Position numbers and translations under genes: made by a program. From contig JBBELK010000992.1 of NCBI GenBank assembly GCA_037783545.1, forward strand, positions 744,001-808,000: a stretch of 64,000 nt of DNA, in the 5' to 3' direction. Shown here one piece after another: positions 45,016-57,804 of this stretch (positions within the stretch are counted from its first letter, which is position 1; each line of letters begins with the position of its first letter). The notes beneath the pieces are model-generated. The model ran no database searches and was not told the origin of the DNA. It saw only the letters and a list, made by a program, of their open reading frames with translations. This stretch comes from Henricia sp. BOLD:AAB3569 (taxonomy: Eukaryota; Echinodermata; Asteroidea; Spinulosida; Echinasteridae).

Positions 45016-46344
45016 ACTACTGGAACGTCATGGGTGCCATTTTTAGTTTTAGATGTGCCTCATGTCTGTTTGACATGTCTCATTGCATCCTCTTGCAACA
45101 GTGCCCCTTTAACGCACTCCCCAACTCCTGCGTACATGGCCCTGTTGAAAAAGGCCCCATTTGGCGGTGGGACTAGCGACAGAAATCCTGTCGCCTCGGC
45201 TGGACCAATCAGGACGCTTGCAGTGCATTGTGCAGCACGATTGCAAGCATTCAAATGTAACGCGCGCAGTTGTAAACACAGTGCATGCATGTGATACATG
45301 TACTCGGTAATGCTGGCCGTTGTCCGCGTCGGCGATTGGCTGCTATTTAAAGCATACTGGGGAATCCGTTCCATTACATTCATCAGCATGCATCCCTGTT
45401 ATTAATTTGGAAAACTGCGGAGTAAATAAGGTTCGTCGTTTGAAAGTTTGGTAGGAATGGGACAGTCATAAGGAACAGAACCCAATACAATTTCTGGAAA
45501 GTATAGAAATTGTTTCTTTTCGGCAAAACATGACCGAATTAATTAAATTACATCAAAATTACTCGGGCGTGAGTTGGCTCAAGACAACAGCCGGCTCGCT
45601 CCACAGATTTGCGTGTATTTCCTCAGGGTATTGTCGCGTCGCTTTGCAGAGTAGAAATTCCGTGAGATCTCAGGATGGTCTCATTGATGCTGCTGTAACT
45701 ATGTATGTATTCGCCACAATTGAGTTGTCTTTGCATGAGTTGTCTATCTTGCGCCTACACAGTACATGTACATGTATATTAACTTTGGACACAAGGGGAT
45801 TCATTGTTGAACCAAAAAAATATGCAGAGCAACAAACAACTTAGAAATCTTGAAAATCCCCCAAAAGTGCCTCTATCAGGATGGATGTGATCGTAATTTA
45901 AAGAGAATTGCTCAGACTACCGGTAGTTACTGTACGTGTTCAGTAGTCATACATGTAGAGAAATATTGGCCAAGCTATTTTTTTATCCAAGTTGGCTACC
46001 ATTTTGATGCTGCAGTTTACTTCACACACATGTACATGTACCCGGTACATATGTACCGGTACTTCTGTACATTGTACACTGTACATGTGTATGTAATTGA
46101 TACAATTATCAATTGATACTTGGGCAGTTTCACAGGAAAGGTTGCAAAATTAAAAATAGGTAATTTGTGGGGTTTTTTTGCATGAAGACTGTGTTGAAAT
46201 TTGCTTGTTTTTGCCTTACAATCACGGTAAAGCAATCTCCAAAACAAATTTCACAGTTCTACGCATTACATGTACGGTTCTTAAATTATAAGCTTACATA
46301 TGGGTGCTAAGGCACAAGATTTTGAGTCTCATTCACATTTTCTA

Positions 46345-46590
46345 ATAACCGTGGCCGAGTGGTTTGGGTCATTGACTCGCAATCATGGGTGAAAACTTGG
46401 GATAGCGGGTTCGAATCCAGCTGCGGTACCTGTGCCCTTGGGCAAGGCACTCAACCACATTTGCTCCATCCTTCGGAAGGGATGTAAAGCCTTTGGTACA
46501 GTGTGTTAGGTAATGGTAACACACTCTAAAGATCCCAGAGCATTCTTTCGTGAAGAGCAAGGGGATTCCCCGGTGTCTCTGGCCATTTCT
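46345..46590 (+). mobile_element. tRNA-derived SINE with long tail region
   Basis: A box GTGGCCGAGTGGTTTGGGTC and B box GGTTCGAATCC (near 46408) are followed by GTGCCCTTGGGCAAGGCACT, then GGGATGTAAAGCC, TAAAGATCCCAGAGCATT and GAAGAGCAAGGGGATTCC. The tail phrase is shared by invertebrate SINEs I recall, with GTTAAAGAACCCAGT-like forms. The head differs from the SINEs at 13911 and 60444, but the LINE-independent middle is shared. Confidence 0.75.
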
Positions 46591-46947
46591 AATTCTAATT
46601 CTTCATAGGTTTCCTCAAGCTTGCGAGTGACAGTGCAATTGAGCACAGGGTTCTCCCCACGTACAAACGTGCGTATCGGCCCGATACGCTGAAATTCCGG
46701 CCCGATACGCAGGAAAAATTGCCGATCAAAAAATTTAGCTCCTGATACGCACACAAAAAATCAAAAATATCACACATGGTGCTGCTAAAGAATACAATAA
46801 AATTACCATACATAAATTTTCTCTCGTGAAAAAAGAACCATGCATGCACAGAGAATTCATGGCAAACAATAATTCCTTCTGATTCGCACGTACGGCCGAC
46901 CAAAAACAGCTCTTGATACGGTACAGGCGGCCCGGCTGGTCCACGGG

Positions 46948-47210
46948 CGCCGGAACGTGCCTAGTCCAGTTTCCGGTCCATAAGATTTCCGGCTTTAGTG
47001 GGCCGGTAACCAGTCTAACTCATGCCGATCACCGTTTTGTTAACTTGAACGTCATTGGCCAGAATTTACTAGCAACAGGTCATATTATTTTTATCAGCCA
47101 ATCAGCATGCGTTTTACAACACGAGTTGGCCTCATACTCTGAACGGGGAATTCCCTGCACGTGAAATCCCCTGCACGCACGTGTACAGTACATGTAGATA
47201 GCTGCATGTT
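46948..47210 (+). repeat. 260-bp direct repeat, copy 1
   Basis: From GGCGCCGGAACGTGCCTAGT through CAGCATGCGTTTTACAACAC to AATCCCCTGCACG. A close copy in the same orientation lies at 51852-52110, 4.9 kb away. No terminal repeats or coding sequence are recognised. Confidence 0.75.
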
Positions 47211-48388
47211 GTCGATCGTAATTTTTGGGCCAAGTCCATATTCATGAATGGATGCGGTATGGAAAATAATTGAGTCCATGTTCATGTACATGTAGTTGAT
47301 CATGGCTTCAAACCTGGTGTGCAAAACATGAGGCAGACTGAATTTTCTTTAGGAAGTGTTTCCACACAAAATATTAACATTTTCTCACTCAAACATTTCA
47401 AGTTTTTCTACCAAATTTGCACTCATCGATGCTTTATTACATGTTAGTCCTAGTCTTTTAAAAAATAAAATAAAAATCACACAGAGCACTGCGTTTGCCA
47501 TATGTGCCAACCTAACACACATCAACAACATGTGAATTAGCATAACGCCAATAACGTTTTACGGTGCTTGTCTCCGGAAAACACACTTTGTCTCCAGGGG
47601 GAGTGAGAGGGTTCATTCCAAAAGCTGGGATGATGCATTGCCTAGGTTACAGTTGGCTGATTGGCTTTTCAACCATGCGTTGGCCAATCACATGTGAGGG
47701 TCTTGCGCGCCAAAGAGGCCACACTCCTTCGTTGTCCACTGCCGAGTAGGTTTGCTAAAAAATCCCACCCTCCCGTCCCAATGGGATGGATGTTTGATCT
47801 TAATGAAATTCTTTTACCACGATTATTTGTTCCGCAATGGCATCTCCTTTCTCAATCTGTATACTTTTTGATGTTTGCCCAATGCGGCCACTGTGGGTGT
47901 CTTTAGCCAGAATGGTGGTGCATTTTGGCCCGGTGGGTTTCGCTGACGGATTTCTTGTGTAGATCGTGTCTAATTAAAAAACATTTAAGAATTTAGTATG
48001 TGGTTATTTAGTATGTGGGACTTTGTTAATTGCCTTTGTTAACAGTAATCTTGTTTTTCAGTCTTGAAAACAAAGACTGGGGACCTAATGCTTTTTTTGT
48101 TTTAGGCATTTCCTGGTCTTAACAGTGCTCTTGTTATCAGTGTTCGACTGTATTCGCAATGTTGCTCATTTGTCTCTGTACATGTATATTTGTATTTTGT
48201 AACAAAATTGGGTTCGCTTAGTTTTCTAAACGAGGACTTGACTTGTCCAGCCAAGGGTGAGTTTACCGAGATCACGTCATTATGGATATGTTTTGGGAAT
48301 TTATAGTGTGGATGTACACGCACTAGTGCATTATTAACAGTGTGGTTCATGAGCAGGGAAAGTATACTTAGGTTAGGCAGAGACAAAT

Positions 48389-48643
48389 TGGGCGAGTCCC
48401 CTGTTTTGCTCGGATGTGGGTTCCCGAGCAGGCAAGGAAAGTCAGCCAGGTTAGTCCTGGTTTCAGCTCGGATGTGGTTTCCCGGGCGAGGGTGAAAATT
48501 GCTCCCCTCATTTGAGTGGTCATTGCTGTCAACCATGGATAAATTGGGCGAGTCCCAATTTCAGCTCGGATGTGGTTTGCCGGGCGAGGAGGAAAATTGC
48601 TCCCCTCATTTGAGTGGTCATTGCAGTTGACCATGGATAATGT
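48389..48643. repeat. Tandem duplication, 98-bp period
   Basis: TTTCAGCTCGGATGTGGTTT starts copies at 48461 and 48559. A partial earlier copy begins at about 48389 (TTGGGCGAGTCCC). Each full copy includes GAAAATTGCTCCCCTCATTT and GACCATGGATAA-like ends. The minus-strand frames through it are repeat artefacts. Confidence 0.75.
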
Positions 48644-49608
48644 GTTTGTGGATGGTGGTATTTTAACTGACAATGATGAAACTGCATCATTTTGAAGTCT
48701 TGGGACTTCTTCCCAGGGTCTCCCTCTGTGTACTTTGCGGAGGGGGGTGTGGGCGGGGTAAAAATTGGGGGGTTGGCTCTTGAAGATGGATTTTGGGTGG
48801 CTTTTTCTTGCCGGCCCAGAAATCCCAGAATGACACTCGGGATTTTAGAGATTTGGAGTTGTCTTTATTTTAACCCAATATTTGGCCTGAACTTGTGTTA
48901 CACATACATATGTAGTATAACTCTATTTTGTGGTCAAGGTTGACTTACATGTAATATAGTGTTAAGTTTGACGTTTGTTTATATGTGTACAACGTGATAG
49001 TTAACTAAGTTTTTAATTAAAAGGCACCTTGACAATTCACATTATGTTCTGTTAAGACCAGCTGGCAAATGTTCATGTACATACATGTACTTGTGTAGAA
49101 AGAGAAAATAATTGAGAGTTTGAGACAATAAACTCTCGGCAGTGGATGGCCGAAGTAGATTGGCAAATTGGTTTCCGTGTGTTTCTCTCTCTCTCTCTCT
49201 GGAGACAACTACACGTTGCACATGCACACAATGATCTGTTTATCGTATGAGTATGACGTAGTAAGAATTTATAAGGGAGTTTACGAAAAGGGGCTAGAGG
49301 CTCAGGCTATGTATGCTCCTTGCTCTATGGTTTGGCTACGTCAGGATTTTATCAAAAAGTTATTTTTCAAAAACTTCACTGTGTCATCTGCAGGGTTTGA
49401 TATAGATCTGTTAATAGTGGAAAGTGTTTACATGTATTTATTTAATATATCACTGTGAGTCACAGGAGGTATCATGGACTCAATGAGTACATGTATTCTA
49501 GTTCATAATCCTGAGAGTTCGGTATATGAATGTTACTTGACATCCTGTGCAGTGTACAAACCCAATGAGGACGGTCTGATGGTGTTTACATTTTCTCACT
49601 GCTAAATT

Positions 49609-49677
49609 TGACAAAGGTATTTTCTGGAAAATATGGTCTTTATTGCCAAAATGCCCTCTATACTGTGGAAAGACCCA
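49609..49677 (+). mobile_element. Right-end fragment of a GGGT/ACCC element
   Basis: GACAAAGGTATTTTCTGGAA followed by ATATGGTCTTTATTGCC and GGAAAGACCC matches the right end of the element at 32027-34318 and the corresponding part of duplication unit 1 near 29.89-29.95 kb. The left part is missing. Confidence 0.6.
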
Positions 49678-49707
49678 CTGAAGAAAAAAGAGTGTACATG
49701 CTTATTA

Positions 49708-50512
49708 CAGTTTTTCTCAGTTGCTTTGATGCACTTCCCGAAACACTAACCTCTTTCTCAATACTCTAAATGCAATCCTCAAAACACTGAAAGCATTTCT
49801 CACAACACTATACCACCCTTGCAAAAGCAAATATAACAATCAAAATGTTAACAGGCGTCAAAATACACTAAGTCAGACAATCGCTACATCAATGTAACCA
49901 AATGCATAGCACCTTCTGATCATTGCGTGAACACCGGCACCCAAATGGCAAAGTAATTGCATCAAAACTGGACAGAGTGATAGTGTTGCCGACAATGTAA
50001 ACAACAAATGGACACACTATACAAGAAAAAACACATTTATGATGGTGTGTATCTTGAATGTATTACGTTATGTACATGTAGTATTGTTGTTTTATTTCTT
50101 ATTTCTTTATTTATGTATTTCTTGGGACAATCGCCCCATTGCTGACAAATGTAGTCAAGCAGTTACCCACTCCCATCGTGCTGGCGTTATCTTTTGTACA
50201 AACACAATGCTCATTGTACGTAGTATTTTGCATGCAACGATTTACCCAATGCACAACTGCGGCATTTCGAATGGACAATGTACACAGTCAGTAGAGAAGA
50301 AAACAACCTGTTTTGCCTAGAATATAAAATAAAAATGAGAATTGCGTCTATGCTATGACAAGTGCGTTTAGTGTTTTGCATTTTGTGTGCACACAATGGG
50401 AACTGGAAATAGTGGACTGGCCAATTGCATTCATGATGTGGGGTTTTGAGGCGCTGTTAAACAAATGAGGTTAGAGTTTGGGGAAGTGCATTAAAGCGAT
50501 TGAGAAAAACTG
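49708..50512. mobile_element. TA-flanked TIR element (ACAGTTTTTCTCA ends)
   Basis: TTA/TA sequence at 49706-49707 and 50513-50514 flanks inverted ends CAGTTTTTCTCAGTTGCTTT / AAAGCGATTGAGAAAAACTG. The similarity runs about 33 bp (to GATGCACTTCCC). Length is 805 bp. Similar ends are known from DNA transposons of fishes. No transposase remnant was recognised. Confidence 0.75.
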
Positions 50513-51145
50513 TAAAGTTAGCACACAAATTTCCGAAAAATAAACATCTCTAAAGATGAAAATCAATGGAGTAGTTAAAATTAACTCTATAGAAGATTCC
50601 AGTAGCATTGTCTTGGTCGAATCCTTGGTGACAGCTAGGTGCATCTTTTTGAAGACCACAGTACAAGGGTCTAGCAGGCAAATTTCATTAGCTCTAAACA
50701 TTGTTTGTTCAGGTGCTAAATGCTTAAAAACCGCTCGGCTCGTCGAGCGTTTATTTGATTGGTTTGTCTGTTTGTCGGATGTTTGAGCTTTTGGCCCAGA
50801 AAATCGGAGCTCTACAAACCTAATTAACAATTTAGTTGCATTGCAGAGTTCAGTTACAGTAGTTGCACTGGAGGGATCACCGTCTTATGAAGAGATTTGA
50901 GTGTACACAAATCATTTTTATTCAAACTACATGTACGTGTATCAAACAATCTTTTGTGGGAGCACTATGCATAAAGGTTTTTAAACTGATTATTGATCTT
51001 TTTGTTCTGTTCATCCTTTTTGTGTCGATAAACTTAAATATTCATAATCTAGTACTGTAAAGCTCTTTCTGACAGACTACCGTAGCTTATTAGAACCGTC
51101 GGTGCTCATCAGTCATCCTTGAAGGTATTCTGGATCGTTTGATGT

Positions 51146-51277
51146 CGTAAGAAAGAGGACACAGTCATGAAATAAATAGTACCGGTGTTTTTGACGTTTT
51201 CCAACATTCTCAGTCGTTATCAAGTACATGTAATTAGCAATTTAATCTAGGTTTTCTTTTTTCTAGGACACCCTGTA
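51146..51277. mobile_element. Diverged single arm of the 10.2-kb foldback family
   Basis: The stretch contains GTAAGAAAGAGGACA, TTAGCAATTTAATCTAGGTT and ends GGACACCCTGTA, in the same order and spacing type as the right arm 10915-11032 (ATAAGAAAGAGGACA ... AACACCCTGTA). No opposite arm is present nearby. Confidence 0.6.
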
Positions 51278-51286
51278 TTACAGGCG

Positions 51287-51439
51287 TATAGACCGTATCG
51301 GATAGCCGCCATTTCGTGGGGCAGTTTCTTTGTTCCTTGAGGACATGCATGGTTGCACATAATTGTGCTTCCATTGTTGAACGGTTTAAGTAACAAAAGG
51401 TGCCCCACGAAATGGGGCCTATTCGATATACGGTCTATA
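51287..51439. mobile_element. Short TIR element, about 153 bp
   Basis: The ends TATAGACCGTATCGGATAG and, inverted, TATAGACCGTATATCGAATA continue into GCCATTTCGTGGGG / CCCCACGAAATGG. It lies 10 bp beyond the foldback arm. It is the smallest complete inverted-repeat element found here and has no coding content. Confidence 0.7.
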
Positions 51440-51554
51440 CAAGTTTGCAAAATGTCTTGTTGCTGACATCGATTACCAAAGTTTTAAATTAAACAGCTTT
51501 GTACACTACGCACCATAAGTTAGGGATATTGTTATTTATTTATATATTTTCAGT

Positions 51555-52626
51555 GCTCGAAATAAGCGGTATCGCATCGCAGTTTGCGATGCAAAAACAG
51601 CAGTTTGCGAACCATAAACTTTGATTGCCTAGCAAAACTGCGAATCAACTTTTTAGCACAAGTTTAGTCCAGAATTTCTTCCACCACCAGCATACATCAT
51701 GTACAGTACATGCTACAAAACTAAATGCAACAAAATAAATGCACAAAAGGTTGCCCTTCCCTCACATTTCAAGTTAAAAATCTACAATTACAAAGGCTGT
51801 ATTTAAAACAAACGATGCATGGGCTTACGTTCGATCCCCGCACAGACCCGGGCGCGCGCCGGAACGTGCCTAGTCTGGTTTCCGGACCATAATATTCCCA
51901 GCTTTAGTGGGGCGGTAACCAGTCCAACTCATGCCGATCACCTTTTGTTAACTTGAACGTCATTGGCCAGAATTTACTAGCAGCGGGTCATATTGTTTTG
52001 ATTAGCCAATCAGCATGCGTTTTACAACACGAGTTGGCCTCTTACTCTGAACGGGGAATTCCCTGCACGTGAAATCCCCTGCACGTAAAATCCCCTGCAC
52101 GTACGTACACACGGTAGGTAGATTTTGTTGCTAACGTGTAGTAGGTGCGTTGACGGTGGCTCCGGAGCTACGTGGTATTAAAATAACAAGCCGGAGGTAG
52201 GTTGTAGCATGTACTACACGGTCACAAAAAAATTCTACTTCCGGGTTTCAACCACACCGCATGGTACATGTAGATAGCTGGGTTGTCGATCGTAATTTTT
52301 GTGATTGTTTTTTTTTCGTGCATCACAGCGACCGTGTTTTGCTTGATCGTCATTTTTATGGAAAATATCGTCAACTCCCATGGATAATGTGCCAAAATGT
52401 ATTTGAGAAATGATAATATTTCGTGTGGAATGGTCACCAACTACCGGCAATGACCGGCCGGCGCGGCGGCGGCCGTCTCGCGTCAAGCCTGCCGGGCGGG
52501 CTCTGTCTGCCAATCACACCGTATTTCGAGTACGAAATAAGTGCTCCTCAATTTCCAGAATTGCTATTCAAATGAAACCAATGATTAGCAAAATTGCTCC
52601 AGCCTGAATTTTTTTTATTTCGAGCC
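51555..52626. mobile_element. Possible hAT-like element (CAGTGCTCGAAATAA end)
   Basis: The left end TCAGTGCTCGAAATAAGCGG and the right end, inverted, TCAAGGCTCGAAATAAAAAA match over the AGNGCTCGAAATAA core. The interior contains the second copy of the 260-bp repeat (51852-52110) and a GC-rich patch (GACCGGCCGGCGCGGCGGC, 52451). A target duplication is not clear, so the boundaries are tentative. Confidence 0.4.
51852..52110 (+). repeat. 260-bp direct repeat, copy 2
   Basis: A close copy of 46948-47210. The CCCTGCACGTGAAATC unit at its end is repeated once more here (52066-52100). It is embedded in the possible hAT-like element. Confidence 0.75.
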
Positions 52627-52671
52627 TTGATTTTTATTTTTTTTAATTTTTCATTTCACCTACATGTATTA

Positions 52672-52995
52672 GGCCAAACAAAATAAATGGTGTGTTTACG
52701 GTAACCCGACCTACCTGGATTTTTGAGGCTAAATTGCCGACCTCAAACTTTTTATTGCCAATTTTTAAGTTGATAATTTTAAATGAGCACTATTTGCAAT
52801 AATTTCCAGTAAACATAACATTTTCTACACTTGTACATGGACATGGTTAATAGTGTTAATAGTTCAAACACCGCAAAAGAACACGCAAATGCATGAACTG
52901 AAATGTTTTTAAAAAATTTCAAAATAAAATTATTTTCCTACCTGCCTTTTTTTTTTAGGTCGTTACCGTCAACGCACTATTTATTTTGTTTGGCC
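52672..52995. mobile_element. TTA-flanked TIR element, 324 bp
   Basis: TTA at 52669-52671 and 52996-52998 flanks ends GGCCAAACAAAATAAAT and ATTTATTTTGTTTGGCC, which are perfect inverted repeats. The similarity continues into GTTTACGGTAAC / GTTACCGTCAAC. The interior is AT-rich, unlike the other TTA elements here. The structure is typical of Harbinger-like MITEs. Confidence 0.85.
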
Positions 52996-53610
52996 TTACT
53001 GTGATGTGTCTGTCATGCAAATATGTACGTGGACATTGTACAATTGTCACATATATGTATACAAAATCATCCAAGCGGAATGCGTACTAAAATAACCTTT
53101 AAAAAAAATCTCCACACCCAGTCTGGACCAATTATTTTGTAACTTACAGCACTAGTGTATACTGTACTTCCACATTGAATTTTGGTGATGACTGTTCCAA
53201 TTATGGGATATTCCATGTAGTGATTTCCCCTGGTTACTTTGCCATAATTCAGTGATTTCTTATTGAGACAGCTAGATCACCTGTACCAAGACACCCTCAG
53301 GACACCTTTCTAAGCTTGTTAGTTTCTCATTTACTGAGTGTTTTTTGCATTTGTATACAGTGCCCACTTGTGTTCATCAACACATGGTAATTACTTACCA
53401 GTGCAGTAAGGCCCTAATCCCCTGTGAAAGGGTTGTCTAATTGGATGGTTATTTAACACATTGTGGTCACTTTTTGGTCAGTGCCTGACAGGTGGGCTAG
53501 ATGAGGTGTTTCTTTGAGGTGTTGCATGATGACAATAATGACCAGGCTTATACTACATATGTACCTACAGTTTTGATCCCTGGTACATGGATTTTATGAT
53601 TTTTTGTTAG

Positions 53611-53696
53611 GGATTAAAAGTAGGTTTGGCCAATCTTAAACATATGTTTAAAACCAGCTAGGGGTGTTTAAGATTGGCCAAACCTAATTTTAATCC
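53611..53696. repeat. Inverted repeat (hairpin of about 35-bp arms)
   Basis: GGATTAAAAGTAGGTTTGGC pairs with GCCAAACCTAATTTTAATCC, and CAATCTTAAACA with TGTTTAAGATTGG. A related but longer-spaced structure is at 23166-23283 (GTGGGTTTGACTAGTC ... AAACCCACTTTTACTCC). The downstream 53.70-53.83 kb also matches 23.5-23.6 kb in inverted orientation. Confidence 0.65.
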
Positions 53697-54214
53697 CAAT
53701 CATAAATACCTTTTCGTGTAAATCGGTAAAACTCACCAAAATTAGCTCGTCGTTTTGCCATGTTTGCATTCACTTTCCTACAGTGTCAACACCGCGTTCA
53801 TACAACTGCTAGCTGTGCGTCATGTTGTTTTTGTTCCATTTTTTTCAATGGGCGCTAAGATTTTCATACCATATCATGTCATATTTTACTCATTAGCATT
53901 CTGAAATATCGCTCCCTCAATTTGTATGTTTTCAGGGATATTGTCAAAAAGTTGCATTAGGCAGTGCAATGATTACACCAACCTTTTTGCTAACACAACC
54001 AATTTGGTGATTGCAAATTTGCTGTTTTCTCCTAATGGATAGTATTTTGTGGAGGTATTTTATATAATTGTAAGATTAGAGCGAAATCCATTTTCTGAAA
54101 AAAATCTGAACACACTCCTTTAAACATTTTACACAGTTTGAGGCAGTACTGTATCTGCATTATAGACACCTTGCTGTTGGCGTTTTTAGTGCCAATATGG
54201 CACAGTACATGCAC

Positions 54215-54965
54215 GGGTACGGTGGAGGACGGTATAGTGTTCGGTCAGACATACACGGTGGGAGGGGGTGTGGTGGGTTTTTTGTTTGATCGGAAACGCG
54301 GATGGACGACGGTATAGTGTTCGTTCAGACATACACGGTGGGCTGTGTGGTGGGCTGTTTGTTTGATCGGACACGCGGGTGGAGGACGGTATAGTGTTCG
54401 GTCAGACATACACGGTGGGAGGCGGTGTGGTGGGGTGTTTCTTTGATCGGACATGCGGGTGGAGGAAGGTATAGTGTTCGGTCGGACATACACGGTGGGA
54501 GGAGGTGTGGTGGGTTTTTTGTTTGATCAGACACGCGAGTGGAGGACAGTATAGTGTTCGTTCAGACATACATGTACACGGTGGGAGGGGTTGTGGTTGG
54601 GTGTTAATTGTTTGATCGGACACGCGGGTGAAGGAAGGTATAGTGTTCGATCAGACATACACGGTGGGAGGGGGTGTGGTTGGCTTTTTGTTTGATCGGA
54701 CACGCGGGTGGATGAAGGTATAGTGTTCGGTCAGACATACACACTGGGAGGGGGTGTGGTGGGTTTTTTGTTTGATCGGACACGCGGGTGGGGGAATGTA
54801 CAGTATAGTGCTCAGTCAGACATACACGGGGGAGGGGGTGTGGTGGGATGTTTGTTTGATCGGACACGAGGGTGGAAGATAGTGTTTGGTCAGATATATA
54901 CACGGTGGGAGGGGTGTGGTGGGGTGTTTGTTTGATCGGACACGCGGGTGGAGGAAGGTATAGAA
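54215..54965. repeat. Minisatellite, about 81-bp unit, 9-10 copies
   Basis: Units start with GTGGAGGACGGTATAGTGTT-like sequence at about 54219, 54302, 54381, 54462, 54541, 54629, 54711, 54790, 54873 and 54949. Each contains GGTCAGACATACACGGTGGG and TTTGATCGGACACGCGGG. Unit length varies from 76 to 88 bp. Long open frames on both strands come from the near-multiple-of-three period and are not genes. Confidence 0.93.
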
Positions 54966-55433
54966 AGTACAACTACCTATTAACTACATGTACACATAAA
55001 GACAAATGGTTACCTTTGAGGATAGTGAAGGTGATGTTTATAATTAGTCTAAAAGCACCCATATGTAGCTGGTCGCCACGGAGATACTGTTACGTGTATG
55101 TACTCTCCAATTAACTACTGTATAAGAGGGCGTAACAAATGATAAGGGCTAGGGCCAAATGACCAGGGCAGGGGTGCTGCAGTGTTGCTGTACATGTACA
55201 TGTATGTAGCCCGCTCTGCAAAAATGACTCGCTTCTTGCACAGTTGAGCCAAGTTTTTGCCACCTTAAACTAGTAATCAGTGGCAGATATGCTCAGTATG
55301 AAAATACGATTATTAGTAAAATACGTTTTGTTGAATATATTAACTGTTAGTTAGGCCTACAGCTTTTTGCAACATGTATTTTGTCTTTGTAAAATAAGTG
55401 GAGACTCAATTTTAGTCTTGCATTAGTCTAGGC

Positions 55434-55513
55434 CCTAGACGTTGTTATTGTTTCGTTTTGAACGTCCGTCCCGAAAACCGATCGCCGCGAGACAGTCAAT
55501 AACAACGTCTAGG
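55434..55513. repeat. 17-bp perfect inverted repeat
   Basis: CCTAGACGTTGTTATTG (55434-55450) pairs with CAATAACAACGTCTAGG (55497-55513) around a 46-bp GC-rich loop (GAACGTCCGTCCCGAAAACC). It may be a tiny inverted-repeat element; a target duplication is not evident. Confidence 0.6.
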
Positions 55514-57804
55514 AAATCTCGTAGTGACAGCGCCGTGCGCGCGCACTTTTATGCATAATGTTATGCAGAGCGCACTGTCGCCTGCTTACTACCGGTATAT
55601 GCATGTATGCACGATGTCTAGTTCCCTGTGTCCTCACATCGTGGCATGACTGCACGGGGAAACCGCGGGCTGGGAAAATCGTAATGCCCTCTGCAATTTA
55701 GATATTTTGTTGGAAATACAACAATTGTATAGGACATTGCAAATGATAGGTACTGTTCCACAGATAATCGAGGCCATAGTTGAACCTATTTGCCAGTTCA
55801 AAAACCCGCCGGTTCGGGAAAATAATCTTTCAAGCTGTACATTTTGTTGGAATGAAAACAAAAACCGGGTGAAATTAAAACACTGCTTGTTGCCGTAGCT
55901 TGATCGTGTGTTGAACAGTTTATTGGCCTAAATCTCAATGGCTCAGAAATCTTAGGAAATAATCTGGAATATTTGACAGATACACATTTCATTTTACCAT
56001 CCCATAACGGAGAAAATCGCTCACACCATGGAGCCATAAATAGCTCCATGCTTGACGAAATATGGAAGAAAGAAACTCGCAAAAAGCAAATACTGCACAC
56101 TGGGCGACTCGTGCGGGCACAAAAACATAGGAAACATTTTTTCGTGACATAAATTCCCCTTCCCTCCCAGTGGGTTTTCAAAATGTCAACTTAAAACCAG
56201 CAATAGCACTGTCATAAGATAAATCCTTAGGCCTATGCTAGGGACTTGGAAATCCGTGACATCATCAGTCGTGCAGTCGCGACACTATTACTTCAACTTG
56301 GTCAAATCCGCAACCGAAGTCATGCAAGCTTGATAGACTGCTGCGTGAAATTGCACTTTAGTTTCTGTCATTTAATCTGCCAGGCTGATTTATTTTTGGT
56401 ACAGGCCTATTGGGGCTGGTTTTCTTTGTATTTGTGCCAAATATCACGCAAATCCACCTGTGCAGTGGTGAGATTTTCCGCCCCAAAATATCACCAAAAT
56501 CACATCACAATTTTTAAAGTTGCTGTCTATTCATTTTTATTGACGATTCCGCACGTATATTTGGCACATTTTAACAAGCATAAAACAGGAACTGCTTGAT
56601 TAATTTTTGCAACAATATTGTTTTTGATAGCTGTCGCAACTTGTCCGTTGTGTGAAAATGGTTTTAACTCAAAATAGAAATGTTTAATTTTTATTCCAAG
56701 TCGCTACCCAGCCATTGACTTAGTGTACGGAGTCTCAACTGCCAAACTATGGTATTTTTTTCCGTTGGGCTCTGATCACTGCATCGGGCCGCCGGTATAT
56801 AATTTGTTATTTTTTTGAAAATCCTTTTTGTTTTTAGTCGGGCTTAGACAAAATTCAAAACTCGTGCGGCCTAGATGGATTTTTCCCTAAGTATTTTTTC
56901 CCCGGGGTATTTTTCAGACCGACCGAAGCCTAACCGCCAACGTCGGCCAGGTTCTGTTACTTCGCCACCCGTCCGTTGCAAAGAGTCTTCGCCTACCCTT
57001 GCAACCGCGCGAGCCACCCGGCGAAATCAACAACGCGTACCGGTCAAATCAACCACGCGTACCGGTCAAATCAACCACGACGCGTACAAAACAACAAGAA
57101 ACTTTCAATTCAACACGATATAAGCGCCGAACATACGGTGCATGTACCATAGCTATTTGCTCTTAAAGGTACACACCTGCCTACTGTTTACATGATTTAG
57201 TGATGTAGCAGCATTGACAATACTTTTTTGATGGTCGTTGCGAAAAAATTTCATCAAAATATCCCGTAATTTACTAAAGAAGTGCAAAGATAACGAAAAC
57301 GGTCAAAAGACGGGTTATACGCTTTACCAGCCGTTGCAACTACGCGAGAGCCTCACGACTTTGTCACAAACGATTCGCTCTTCTCCTGCTCAGGATATCT
57401 CCAATTTTCTGCTCACGATTTCACTGGACAGCCCGGACGACCGAATAGGAATTTCCGTTTTCTTTTGAGGAGTTGGCATCATGTTTTTTCTTCACGAACG
57501 TACGTGCACCGAATCAACACGCCCTTTCGTGTGTGTGTGCACTCAGGTTATTTGCCGTGTACCGCGCGGGGCAAGTTTCTACACTCCACGGTAGCCTGCC
57601 GTAGCACGCGCTCGCTCCCGTTCTCCGGACTCTCGAAACAAACAATTATGTTCGAATTTTCATACTTTAACTTTGTTTCATACCTGTATAAATAGTCTCT
57701 CTTTTGTGAATTACTTATAAATATTGGGGGGAAATCAGAGTTGAATTTGGTGCAGTAACAAACTTTTATACGGCTGGAAATGAAACTAACTCACAAGACC
57801 ACTT

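Noticed and set aside
45170-45400. Promoter-like region with TATTTAAAG and CpG-containing sequence
   Set aside because: No following gene or exon was found, and a TATA-like word in AT-rich DNA is expected by chance.
54186-54972. Series of long open frames on both strands
   Set aside because: They arise from a minisatellite with a period near a multiple of three; the peptides are proline/threonine repeats with no domain and no exon signals.
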